Assembly (NCBI RefSeq): GCF_014197855.1
Contig: NZ_JACIGJ010000025.1
Span: 1 to 44,488 of the forward strand
Direction: 5' to 3'
Length of the DNA stretch: 44,488 nucleotides
DNA from: Roseospira marina
GTDB taxonomy: Bacteria > Pseudomonadota > Alphaproteobacteria > Rhodospirillales > Rhodospirillaceae
How positions within the stretch are numbered: the first letter of the stretch is position 1; the number at the start of each line of letters is the position of its first letter. The position numbers were made by a program, and so were the translations under genes. Positions 7,515 through 16,956 of the stretch are shown one piece after another. Below the pieces are notes generated by a model that saw only the letters and a list, made by a program, of their open reading frames with translations, was not told the DNA's origin and searched no databases.

Positions 7515-8291
7515 TTAAACGAGCGCGTCGCGTTCGTTGATCAGGTCGCGCAGCGCTGCCTCCTGGCGCTGCAGCAGCTCGCGCATGCGGGTTTCCTTCT
7601 GGCGCATTTCAGCGGTGGACACGCCCGCCTTCCCCATGGCCTGACGGTCCTTGACCATGTTTGCGAGGCGGTCGCGGTTGTTGTTCAGGCTTTCCTCGAT
7701 GATCGAGATACTCTCGTTCGTCTGGGCGATCTGGCGGGTGGTGTCGGCGCTCGACGCCTGCCCACGCGCGATCCGAGAGCGCAGCCGTTTGATCTCGGCC
7801 TTTTCCTTGGTCACGATCTGGTTGGTGAGGCTCAGTTCCTTCTCGTAGGCCGCGACGGACTCATTCGCGACCTCGATCCGGTCGGTGAGCACCTCTTCCT
7901 TCTCGGACCGGGTCAGGTTCTGCTCAGCCAAGCCGTAGCCGGCCAGACACCCGGCGCCCGCGCCGACACCCGCCCCGATGGCCGCCGACTCGGCGTCCCC
8001 GCCGAGGACCAGCCCCATCACAGCGCCCAGGCCCGCACCCACCACACAGCCTTCGGCCAGAATCTGGTTGTAGCGCGCATTGCGTTCCGCAAGCTGGGCC
8101 TGCGGCGAATCCGGCGCCGCCGTCTGTGAACTGGCGGGCGTCGGACCGCCGGACCCGCTTCCGGTGGTCTGACAGGCGGTCAACGATAGGGCCGCGACCA
8201 ACGCGACCGTCACGGCGCGCGCGCGGCGCCCACGGCGCGCCACCAAGGGCATCCGGGCGGACCGGGCGTGGGAAGGGGCAAAAGCGGTCAT
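7515..8291 (-). CDS. Glycine-zipper, coiled-coil lipoprotein
   Basis: This is a predicted lipoprotein of 258 residues. The chosen start at 8291 has a GGAGGA site at good spacing. A longer reading from 8405 would overlap the upstream gene and spoil the signal peptide. The lipobox is LTAC with the cysteine at 40. Residues 81-120 are a glycine-zipper-like segment (repeated GxxxG and GAG patterns, cysteines at 82 and 115), which may insert into or pack against a membrane. Residues 124-255 are a long charged coiled coil. No catalytic domain is seen. It sits between the SUMF1-like gene and the other lipoprotein gene in the leftward set. Confidence 0.7.
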   Translation of the reverse strand: MTAFAPSHARSARMPLVARRGRRARAVTVALVAALSLTACQTTGSGSGGPTPASSQTAAPDSPQAQLAERNARYNQILAEGCVVGAGLGAVMGLVLGGDAESAAIGAGVGAGAGCLAGYGLAEQNLTRSEKEEVLTDRIEVANESVAAYEKELSLTNQIVTKEKAEIKRLRSRIARGQASSADTTRQIAQTNESISIIEESLNNNRDRLANMVKDRQAMGKAGVSTAEMRQKETRMRELLQRQEAALRDLINERDALV

Positions 8292-8358
8292 ACGAAGTCC
8301 TCCATCCTGGAAAATGCAGCGTTCTGGCAGCAAGGGTGCGACACGCGCACGGCTCCGT

Positions 8359-10125
8359 CTACTCTCGCAGCGCGCGCACGTCTTCGGTGATCGCCTGAAG
8401 ATCAAGATCGCCCTGCCTCTGATAAGCTTGGACGTGGGTCATGAACAGGTCGGCGAACGGGCGCAGCCCCGGGGTCGGACCGGCCTCGATCTGGGTCAGG
8501 GTATCGGTGCCGGCCGTGCCCCACCGGTCCACCGGGAATTCGTCGCCCACCACCATCAGGTTGGTCATATAGAGGTTTTGGGCCGCATCAACATCCCGCC
8601 CGACGCCGTCGAGCGCCGCCGGATAGGTGATGTTGCAGCGGCGACACCCAGCCTCGGACCCGCTTTCCCGGCAGAAGTCGCAGGCCGTTTTCAGGGCCGC
8701 CTCGGTATGCGCGTAGCGTTCGTCGACACGCTCCAGCATCTGCCCGGCCACCGCCCCCGACAGGAAGAACGCGCGCAGGGCCTGCCCCTCCAGTTCGACC
8801 TGCGCGCCGCGCTCCTCCAGAAGCTGGCCGACGGCGGTGTTGATCGTCTGCTCGGTGGCGGGCACCTCGGCTCGGTCGGCCAGCGCCTGCAACACCACCA
8901 GCGGATCGGTCTCGCCCGGGGTCAGGGACAGCGCGGCGGTCGCCGCCTCGTAGGACTCGTTCAGTTCATCGATGCGCTGGTAGTCCACCTGCACCGGCGC
9001 GGACAGGACCACGCGGAACCCGAAGGTATCGCGGCGGCGCGCCGGATCGCCAGTCTCTACCGCCAAGGGATCGAAGTAGCCGTACTCGTCGCGCCGGCTG
9101 GTCCGGATGTCGCCCTGCGGCGTGCGGAAGCTCCCGCCCTTGGTCACGAACCCGCCCGCCTGACCGTGCAGGCGGTGCGGCTCCGTCAGGCGGAAGGGCT
9201 CCAGCACGAACTCCTCGGCGTTGCCGAGCACATCGTGCAGCCCGAGCGGGTTCGCGTTCAGCAGGCCGATCACCTGAAGCTCGCCGCGCGAGGATTCGGG
9301 GCCATTGTACCAGGCGTGATCGGACAAGGCCTCGCCGCCGGCGATCGGGTAGACCTTGTCGCGGAACTCATCCGCGGAGACCCGTAGGCCCCCGCGCGCC
9401 GCGAACTCCCATTCCTCTTCCGTCGGCAGACGCACGAACGACTGCGGCGGGGTGTCGGCCGCGCCTTCGGCGGACTGGATGGCGCGCGGCAACGCCGCCG
9501 CCGCGTTGCCGTACAGCCACGCCGTATAGCGCCGCGTGAAGTCGACGGCGTCGTACCATGTGATATCCGTGACCGGATACGAGGACTCGAGATCGTCGGG
9601 ATCGGGGCAGGTGTCGGTCATGACGGCGGCGTACTGGGCACGAGTGACTTCGTACTTGCCGATGTAGTAGTAGCGCGCGTTTTGTTCGATATCGGCGAAG
9701 GCGCCCTGGATGTAGCGCGTTTGAAGCGAGTCCACCGCCTGGACGTCGGCCCCCGCGAATCCCAGCTTGATCTTCTTGTCGGCCAGCCAGTTCGGCGCGT
9801 CTTCCGCATCCCCGCGGAGCGAGCTGGTGTCCACGCGCAGCAACGTGAGGCGTCCGCCGCAGGGCATCGGCAGATGCAGGGGACGCCCGACCGTGGTTGG
9901 CGCCGGATCGTGTGCGATGGCATCCCACTCCGCCCAGGCCGGCCCCGATCCGGCCCCGATCGCCCACAGCCCCGCCGAAAGCCCCGCCGCCAAAGCCGCC
10001 AGGGCGCGTCGACGCGGGCGGGTTCGGCACCGGACTCGGGACCGGTCTTCTGCGGTCCGGGATCCCGGGGTCAGTCCGCGGAACATGGCCCGTGCCCACC
10101 ACGGGCGCAACGCAAACGGCATCAT
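8359..10125 (-). CDS. Exported SUMF1/FGE-like domain protein
   Basis: This 588-residue protein has a basic N-terminus and a hydrophobic signal segment ending near PAWA (about 41-65), so it is probably exported. Residues about 150-376 are a formylglycine-generating-enzyme/SUMF1 fold. Family landmarks are YYIGKYEVTRAQY, ITWYDAVDF, VRLPTEEEWEFAARGG, HDVLGNAEEFV, TKGGSF and DTFGFRVVL. The paired active-site cysteines of true FGE enzymes are absent from the GGSF...TSRR segment (330-345), so formylglycine synthesis is unlikely and a binding role is more plausible. The C-terminal 200 residues are helical and hold a CxxC-x8-CxxC cluster (482-497) that may bind metal or form disulfides. It is the first gene of the leftward set. 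The exact start is uncertain, with no strong ribosome binding site. Confidence 0.8.
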   Translation of the reverse strand: MMPFALRPWWARAMFRGLTPGSRTAEDRSRVRCRTRPRRRALAALAAGLSAGLWAIGAGSGPAWAEWDAIAHDPAPTTVGRPLHLPMPCGGRLTLLRVDTSSLRGDAEDAPNWLADKKIKLGFAGADVQAVDSLQTRYIQGAFADIEQNARYYYIGKYEVTRAQYAAVMTDTCPDPDDLESSYPVTDITWYDAVDFTRRYTAWLYGNAAAALPRAIQSAEGAADTPPQSFVRLPTEEEWEFAARGGLRVSADEFRDKVYPIAGGEALSDHAWYNGPESSRGELQVIGLLNANPLGLHDVLGNAEEFVLEPFRLTEPHRLHGQAGGFVTKGGSFRTPQGDIRTSRRDEYGYFDPLAVETGDPARRRDTFGFRVVLSAPVQVDYQRIDELNESYEAATAALSLTPGETDPLVVLQALADRAEVPATEQTINTAVGQLLEERGAQVELEGQALRAFFLSGAVAGQMLERVDERYAHTEAALKTACDFCRESGSEAGCRRCNITYPAALDGVGRDVDAAQNLYMTNLMVVGDEFPVDRWGTAGTDTLTQIEAGPTPGLRPFADLFMTHVQAYQRQGDLDLQAITEDVRALRE

Positions 10126-10787
10126 CGCTGAGTCCCCGAGCTCGGCCTGAGTGTGTTGATAGGAAACACTTTTCGGCGAGTAGCGTCAAGCACCTGCACT
10201 GCGTTTGCGCCGTTGCGATCAACCATCAAGCCCCCCCTTTTTCCCGGACACGGACCCGACCCGAACCACCGTGAGGACCGCCCGCGACGGCGCCCCACAC
10301 CACACCCCGGACACTCTGACGGGACCCGTGACCCTCCGGAACCCCGCGCCTCGTAACCCGTCGCCCCACCGACCGCATCGCCGCCGCACCGTACCCGAAA
10401 AAATCCTGATCCCGCAGGCTGGACATTCGGCCATCACGACACCTCCAGGCCGCCGAACCCATGGGCTCGTTTGCGACCGCCCCAATACCGCCGCCCTATC
10501 CTGGAGAGATCTCGATCCAGCACTTGGACGCGGCCGAAATGGAATGACACACACCGCCCGCGCGGCCTTGAAGATTTTGTGTCGGCTTCCAAAAGCACAG
10601 GATCGCGCACGAAAAAACGGATTTCAAACAGCGGCGAGTTCGTTAGGATCACTCGGGTATCGTGGGGTGGCAAGACCATCGCCGTCGGGACCGCGTGTTT
10701 TGCGGGCCGGACGGATGGATGTTTCGTCGCAGACGACAGACCGTCCGCGTGCGACCGCAGGATCGGGTTGTCCGGGGGAGGAACGCC
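10126..10787. other. Divergent control region of the accessory locus
   Basis: This 662-base gap separates the leftward SUMF1-like gene from the rightward protease gene. I see no convincing gene in it. The left end holds a possible leftward promoter and operator (10150-10189). The stretch around 10600-10660 is the most AT-rich part and is where a rightward promoter would be expected, but I cannot name hexamers with confidence. The length is unusual compared with the other gaps in the window and suggests regulated transcription of both sets. Confidence 0.5.
10150..10189 (-). promoter_or_regulatory. Candidate leftward promoter with overlapping palindrome
   Basis: Read on the minus strand, TTGACG (10189-10184) is followed 17 bases later by TTTCCT (10166-10161), a plausible -35 and a weak -10. 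An imperfect palindrome AGTGTgTT-gatagg-AAACACT (10150-10170) overlaps the -10 position, where a repressor or activator could act. The SUMF1-like gene starts at 10125, so a short leader would result. This rests on pattern only. Confidence 0.3.
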
Positions 10788-12251
10788 GTGTCTGAAACAC
10801 CGTCGACGGATCAGAATGGAGCCGACGGCCCCCGCCCCGGGGATGCCGCGCCGGGCGGACCTGCGGCGGGCGCGCCCCCCACGGGAGGGTCGGGCGCCGG
10901 TTCCGGCGGGGGCGCGGGCAACGGCGGCGCGGGCCCAACCCCGCCTCCCACACCGGCGCCGGACCGCGGATCCGTGTGGACGCGGCCGTGGTTCCCGGTG
11001 CTGGTCGCCTGCATCCTGGCGATGGTGATCCTGGCCTTCCTGCTGCTGCCGGGCGTGCTGCGCTACCCGGAAACCCCGGTCGTGCAGGGCGGCCCCTCGG
11101 ACGCGCAAGCCCTGGACGCCCAGCGGGCCACCAATCAAGCCCTCGAAGAGCGGGTGGCGGTTCTCCGCCGGGTGCTCGAAACGGCGCAGTGTCGCGCCCC
11201 GGAGGGCTTCGTGCTGCCCGAGGGCGGGCTGCCGCCCATGCCGGGCCTGCCGGACGGCCTGCCCTCCACCGTGCCACCGGAAACCCTCCTCCCGCCGCTG
11301 CCGGAAACCAGCGTGGTGACACCACCGGAGCGGGGCGGCCCGGACGCCTCGGCGGACGCAACCGCACCGACCGAACCGGAAACGGGCGCGCCTCAGACCG
11401 CGCCACAAGCGGCGCACGTCGCGCTGCCGGACCTTCTTGATTCCTCCACCGTCATGGTGATCGCCATCGACGGAGAGTCGGCCAGCACCGGCTCCGGCGT
11501 AGCCATCAATGGCTCGCAAATCCTGACCAATCGGCACGTCATCGAGAACACGCTGGACGTCCCCGAGGCCAAGCTGTTCGTCACCAGCCGCGCGCTGGGC
11601 CATCTGGCGCCGGCGCGTCTGGTGGCGGTGTCGCCGAACACGAACTTCGGCGAGCCGGATCTGGCCGTGCTGGAGGCGCAAGAGGTCGCCAATCTGACCC
11701 CGCTGCCCATCAACACCGCCGTTTCCCGCCTGGACAACGTCGTGTCGGCCGGCTACCCGGGCGCCATCGTCCAATTGGATGAACAGTACCAGCGCCTGAT
11801 TCGGGGCGACGCGAGCGCAACGCCGGAATTGGTGGTGACCCAGGGTATGGTCACGGTCATCCAGAACGCCGACACGAACCCGATCGTCGGCCACACGGCC
11901 GCCATTTCCCAGGGCAACAGCGGCGGGCCGCTGGTGGACTTCTGCGGTCGCGTGGTCGGCATCAACACCTTCATGCCGCAGAACATGCAGACCATGGCAT
12001 ACGCGCTGTCGGCCCGCATGGTGAAGGCCTTCCTTGAGCAGAAGGGCATCCAGGCCACCTGGGCCAACTCCCGCTGCACCCCGGCCCAGACGGCCATGGC
12101 GCCCCCCGTCGCGACGCCACCTGCGGCCCCGCCCGCCGGGACGCCGGCGCCGGACGCCCCGGCCGCGCCCGCCGAGGCCGCGCCGCCGGCGGCAGCCTCC
12201 CCGCCCGCCGCCTCCCCGCCCGCAAGCGCGCGGCAACAACGGACGGAGTAG
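10788..12251 (+). CDS. Membrane-anchored trypsin-like serine protease
   Basis: This 487-residue protein starts at GTG 10788 after a strong GGGGGAGGA site. It has a Gly/Pro-rich cytoplasmic N-terminus and one membrane helix (about 71-91). A heptad-like helix ends at Cys135, then a Pro-rich spacer leads to a chymotrypsin-fold protease domain (about 220-425). The catalytic triad is intact: His250 in TNRHVIEN, Asp291 in EPDLAVLE and Ser378 in QGNSGGPLVD. It resembles the Deg/HtrA-like trypsin domain, but no PDZ domain follows; the tail is Pro/Ala-rich. The active site should face the periplasm. It is the first gene of the rightward set, 102 bases before the SrfA-like gene. Substrates are unknown and may be partners encoded nearby. 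Confidence 0.85.
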   Translation: MSETPSTDQNGADGPRPGDAAPGGPAAGAPPTGGSGAGSGGGAGNGGAGPTPPPTPAPDRGSVWTRPWFPVLVACILAMVILAFLLLPGVLRYPETPVVQGGPSDAQALDAQRATNQALEERVAVLRRVLETAQCRAPEGFVLPEGGLPPMPGLPDGLPSTVPPETLLPPLPETSVVTPPERGGPDASADATAPTEPETGAPQTAPQAAHVALPDLLDSSTVMVIAIDGESASTGSGVAINGSQILTNRHVIENTLDVPEAKLFVTSRALGHLAPARLVAVSPNTNFGEPDLAVLEAQEVANLTPLPINTAVSRLDNVVSAGYPGAIVQLDEQYQRLIRGDASATPELVVTQGMVTVIQNADTNPIVGHTAAISQGNSGGPLVDFCGRVVGINTFMPQNMQTMAYALSARMVKAFLEQKGIQATWANSRCTPAQTAMAPPVATPPAAPPAGTPAPDAPAAPAEAAPPAAASPPAASPPASARQQRTE

Positions 12252-12353
12252 ACGCCGAGACGTCTTGTCCGCAACCCTCGCCCCCGACCCCGCGCGCCGC
12301 GACCAGACGGCCGCGCGACCGGCGGGCGAACCGGCACGGAGCCCGAGTACGGT

Positions 12354-13748
12354 ATGCGTCCCCTCGCCACTCTCTCGCACGAAACGCTCCAGCCGATGGC
12401 GCCAAGCGGGCGGCGCGTCACCGATTCGCGTGAGGAAATCGTCGGTTACCTCCGCGACATGTTGTCCGAGGACCACGCCGCGCTGCTCGCGGACGGGGCG
12501 CTCGACCCGACGACGGGCAACAGCACCTGGTACACCGACCTGCCCGGCGAGGCGATGCGCTACGACGCCGCGCCGCCGGAGCGGCAGGAGGCCGCCTACC
12601 AGCGCCTCCAGACCCTTCTGGCCGACATCCGGGCCGAAACCGACCGCCTGTCGGCCAGCGGCGCCCGGGGCGACCAGTTGCTGGCCCGCATGCTGTCGGC
12701 CGCCATCGAGGTGCCGGACACCGGGGCGATCTACATTGTCGGCGACCGTCCGGTGCTGGTCGGCTGGGGCCACCTGCGCGCCGGGGATGATCCGCCACGC
12801 GGCGTGATCGGCTCGCTGGACCCCCCGCAACGTACCGCGGCCCCCCCGCCGCCACCGCCGCAGCCACCGCCACAGGTCGCGCCGACGGCCCCCGCGCCGC
12901 CGCCCTCGCCCATCACCCCGGTCGGGGGCGGTGTCGCGGCGCTGGAGCCGGAGCGGCGCACGTCGTTCTGGCCCCTGCTGCTGTTGTGGGTGCTGCTGGC
13001 CTTGTTGCTGGCGGCCATCCTCATCTCGCTGCTCAGCGCCTGCGGCGTCGGCCTGCCGCCGCGCGCCCTCGGCCCCATGCTGGTCGGGCGCTGCCCGATC
13101 CCGGTCGCGGCCGACCCCGACCGTTCGGCACTGGTCGCCGAATCCCAGCACGGGCGCAGCCTGGAAGACACCATCCGGCGGCTGGAACTCGCCATACAGG
13201 AGCGCGCCGGTCAGTGCGACGCCGAGGTCGCCGCCCTGCCCGAACCGGTGCCGGAGCCTGTGCCCTCCGTCGCACCGGAATCGGAGCCGGAACCGGAACC
13301 AGCCGAGGTCGTGCCGGACACGCAGCCCCCGGACGAGGACGACGAGGAGTTCGACCGCCGGGTCGAAGAACAGGGCGGCCAGTCGGACGAAACCCAGATC
13401 ACCCTGATGTGGGACAGCACCGACGACCTGGACCTGAAGCTGCGCTGTCCCGACGGCCAGCTCATCAGCTATCAGAATCCGTCGCGCTGCAACGCCGTGC
13501 TGGACGTCGACGTCAACGAAAGCGACCGTAATCTGGTGCGCGATGCGGTGGAAAACATCGTGTTCCAGGGGCCGCCGCCGCCGGGCCAATATCAGGTTGT
13601 GGTCGACGTCTACAAGACGCGCGAGAGCGCCAACCGGCCGATTCCCTTCCGCGTCCGTCTGGTCATCACGGGCGAGCGGCGGGTGATCGAAGGCGTGTCG
13701 CGACCACCGCACCGGCCGCTGACCATCGCGGAGTTCACGCTGCCGTAA
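12354..13748 (+). CDS. srfA: SrfA-like membrane protein with C-terminal beta-sandwich
   Basis: This 464-residue protein matches the SrfA family by pattern and position just before srfB. The N-terminal cytoplasmic domain (about 18-165) has the WYTDLPGE, ERQEAAYQRLQTLL and IYIVGDRPVLVGWG segments. A Pro-rich linker and one membrane helix (about 205-228) follow, then cysteines at 230, 247 and 288 around a helix. An acidic Pro/Glu spacer leads to a C-terminal periplasmic domain (about 340-464) opening with LMWDSTDDLDLKLRCPDG. That domain resembles the DUF2135/YfaP-type beta-sandwich. The cysteine layout recalls the leftward membrane proteins. ATG 12396 is an alternative start; neither has a strong ribosome binding site. 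SrfA function is unknown. Confidence 0.72.
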   Translation: MRPLATLSHETLQPMAPSGRRVTDSREEIVGYLRDMLSEDHAALLADGALDPTTGNSTWYTDLPGEAMRYDAAPPERQEAAYQRLQTLLADIRAETDRLSASGARGDQLLARMLSAAIEVPDTGAIYIVGDRPVLVGWGHLRAGDDPPRGVIGSLDPPQRTAAPPPPPPQPPPQVAPTAPAPPPSPITPVGGGVAALEPERRTSFWPLLLLWVLLALLLAAILISLLSACGVGLPPRALGPMLVGRCPIPVAADPDRSALVAESQHGRSLEDTIRRLELAIQERAGQCDAEVAALPEPVPEPVPSVAPESEPEPEPAEVVPDTQPPDEDDEEFDRRVEEQGGQSDETQITLMWDSTDDLDLKLRCPDGQLISYQNPSRCNAVLDVDVNESDRNLVRDAVENIVFQGPPPPGQYQVVVDVYKTRESANRPIPFRVRLVITGERRVIEGVSRPPHRPLTIAEFTLP

Positions 13749-13818
13749 CGCCGTCGTCGGCGTGCCACGCGGCAGCGGCGCGACCCCGCGCAAGACCAGA
13801 GTCCATCGGAAGCCCGAC

Positions 13819-16800
13819 ATGCTGAAGCCGCTCACTCTTACCGCCGACATCGCCGTGGACGCACAGGTCATCACTCTGGTGCCCTACAGCGGAATCCAGT
13901 TCATTGATTTCGGGTTCAACGCGGAGACGGTGCGGTCGACGGCCAGCTTCTGGGAGCGGGAATCGGCCGAGGCGCCGCCGGAGGGCGCGGTGGCGGCCGG
14001 CGTGGAGACGCCGGACGACGAGTCCGGACCGAAGGCGTGGTACCAGCTCTTCAAGCTGGAACAGGATCCGGAGACGCGCGAGCTGGTGCTGCCGGGCTCC
14101 AAGGACGTTCCACCCGAGGACGAGGTCTACCGGATCGCGCCCAAGAAGATCCTCGAAAACTACGCCCACCAGTGGATTCCGGTCCCTATGCTGCGCCAGC
14201 GCGATCGGGGCCCGGGCGGCCGGCCGATCCTGGACATCGGCCCCACCAACTGGGCGCGGGCCATGATCGTGCCCCTGGACACGCCGGAGACGGACGGCAC
14301 CACCCACCGGGTCGTGCTGGCCGTCGACACCACGCTGGCGGAACGCTCGCAGCGGCGGGGCTATTCGGCGCCGACCCGGGAGGATTCCGACCGCGAGGAC
14401 GATTTCCTGCTCGGCGAGTCCTTCGAAACGGTGTCGTGGTTCTGCGCCCTGCCCTGGATACGGGAATGGCTCGATCGGCTGTACCGCACGACCCAACGCC
14501 GGGGCCGAAGCCCGAAGGACGGCCACCGGCTGGAGGCGTACGCCCTGTACGTCGCCTTCGTCGACCTACTGCACGCCGCTCTTTCGCCGCCGCCGCTGAA
14601 GCTGCTCGACACCATGTCGGAGTCCTCCAGCCGGTCGAGCATTCCGGTCGATCTGGTCTTGGACATCGGCAACAGCCGCACCTGCGGCGTGCTGATCGAG
14701 GACCAGCCGGGCACCGACGAGGTAGACTTATCGCAGTCGTACGCGCTGGAGTTGCGCGACCTGGGCAACCCCTGCCATGTCTATTCCGACCCGTTCGAAA
14801 GCCGGGTGGAGTTCAGCCGCGCCGAGTTCGGGTTTTCCGACCTCAACCGGCACGCCGGCCGGGGCACCGCGTTCAACTGGGCCAGCCTCGTGCGGGTGGG
14901 GCCGGAGGCGGCGCGCCTCGCCGGCTCCTCGGTGGGCAACGACGGCGCCACCGGCCTGTCGAGCCCCAAGCGGTACCTGTGGGACACCCAGGAAGCCCGC
15001 ATGCCCTGGCGCTTCAACGGCCGCGCCAGCGACACCGGCACGCTGGAGCCGGTCGTCGGCGGCAACCTCATGCGCTACCTCACCGACACCGGTGGCGTGC
15101 TGGCGACGCTGAGCCGCAAACAGCGACCGGCCATGACACCGCTGTTCTCGCGCTCGTCCCTGTTCATGATGATGCTGGTGGAAATCCTTCAGCAGGCGCT
15201 GAGCCAGATCAACGCCCCCGCCGTGCGCGCCGAGCGGCGGCGGCGCAACGAGCCACGCCACCTCGCCCGCGTCATCATGAGCCTGCCGTCCGCGACCCCG
15301 CTGCCGGAGCTGAAGATCCTGCGGGAGCGCGCCCGCGAAGCGGTCGCCCTCGTCTGGGCCACGATGAAGGCGGAGGCTTACGACGCCCCCCTGCCCCCAC
15401 GCCCGGAAATCGACCCGAAGTGGGACGAGGCCAGCGCGACCCAGCTCGTCTACCTGTTCACCGAGATCAAGCACAACTTCCAGGGCGACATGCGCGCCTT
15501 CTTCCGCCTGATGGGGCGCGAGCGGCCGCGCATCGGCGAAAGCCTGCGGGTTGCCAGCATCGACATCGGCGGCGGCACCACCGACCTGATCGTCACCACC
15601 TACACCCACGAACAGGGCCGCGCGATCCGCCCGCACCAGGAGTTCCGCGAGAGCTTTCGGCTGGCGGGGGACGACATCCTCCAGGCCGTCGTCGAACAGC
15701 AGGTGATGCATGCCATCGGCGCCGCCCTGCGCGCGGCCGGGGTGCACGACGATACGCCCATCCTGACCGAAGCCTTCGTCGGCGACCGCGCCGGCCTGTC
15801 GGAGCAGCAGCGCCACCGGCGCAAACAGTTCGTGAACAAGTGCCTGATCCCGATCGCCCTGCACCTGATGCATCGCTCGGAGGAGGTCGCGCTCGGCGTC
15901 GATCCCCCGCCCACGACCGTGCGGTGGGAGGAGATCTTTCCGCCCGAAAGCGAGACGGCCCCCAGCGACGCCGTGCTCCGCTACCTCGACGAACCGCTGT
16001 CCGAGATTCTGGGGCGCCCCTGGTCGATCCGCGAGGTGCCGTTCGTGGTCGACATGCAGGCGCTGACCAACACCGTCTGGGGGGTGATCGGCGACGTGCT
16101 GCGGCTGTTCGGTGAGGTCGTGCACGCGATGAACTGCGACATCCTGCTGCTGTCCGGGCGCCCGTCGCGCCTGCCGGCGGTGCAGGAGCTGGTGTTCGCG
16201 CTGGCGGCGGTGCCGGCGGACCGCGTGGTGCCGATGCACCATTACGCCGCCGGAAGCTGGTACCCGTTCCGCGACGCCCTGGGCCGCATCGAGGATCCGA
16301 AAACGACCGCCGTCGTCGGCTCCGCCCTGTGCGAGCTGGCCAGCGGGCAAATCCACCGCTTCCGCATCGAGTCGCACCGGCTGGAGCTGAAATCCACCGC
16401 CCGCTACATCGGGGAAATGGAACAGTCCGGCTACATCAAGAACGATCGCCTGTTCTTCAGCGACCTCGACCTGGACGACCCCAGCCCCAAGCCGCTGTCG
16501 CACACCTTCGAGATGCTCGCCCCCATGGAGATCGGGTTCCGCCAGTTGGGCATCGAACGCTGGCCGGCCACGCTGCTGTATCGGCTCGGCCCCTCGGACC
16601 GGCGCGACTTCCAGCGCTATCCGGCGCCCTGGCGCTGCGTCATCGAACGCTCGGACATCGACCAGGACGATGTGGACAGCGAGGAAAAGAAAGAGATCTT
16701 CAGCATCGAAGAGGCCGTGGACCGGGACGACAACGATGTTCCCCCGAACCGCGTGCACCTGCGGCTCCAGACGCTACAATCCGAACAGGGCTATTGGCTG

Positions 16801-16824
16801 GACACCGGCATCCTGCGCCTGACA
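13819..16824 (+). CDS. srfB: SrfB family actin/Hsp70-fold protein
   Basis: This large cytoplasmic protein of about 1,000 residues belongs to the SrfB family, named from a Salmonella virulence-regulated operon. The N-terminal YSGIQFIDFGF segment is characteristic. It carries the three nucleotide-binding signatures of the actin/Hsp70 fold: phosphate-1 DIGNSRT at 282, phosphate-2 DIGGGTTD at 582 and an adenosine-type LSGRPSRLP around 779. It is therefore probably an ATP-binding, conformationally switching protein. I place the start at ATG 13819, with GGAAG six bases upstream, rather than the GTG at 13762. The coding frame ends with the TAG at 16825-16827. It lies 70 bases after srfA and before srfC. 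No membrane segment is present. Its partner and job are unknown. Confidence 0.9.
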
Positions 16825-16956
16825 TAGGGGACGGGACCAGGACCCGGGGGATATGGGGGCCAGACGGTCCGCAGACGGTGGGGGCCGGCCTATGACGCGC
16901 CAGCCGACCCCACACAGGGCAGGACCGACACAGGATAGAAGGGCGGGACCAAGCGA

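Noticed and set aside
8359-10125. A true formylglycine-generating enzyme acting on sulfatases
   Set aside because: The active-site cysteine pair is missing and no sulfatase gene is nearby.
10434-13874. Very long open frame on the minus strand (over 1,100 codons)
   Set aside because: It runs antisense to the protease and SrfA genes, which have clear domains and catalytic motifs. The product is low-complexity Arg/Gly/Val-rich sequence with no family features. It results from high GC content and lack of stops.
14037-16115. A 692-codon plus-strand frame inside srfB
   Set aside because: It is in another frame of srfB, Arg/Pro/Gly-rich, and lacks the motifs found in the srfB frame.
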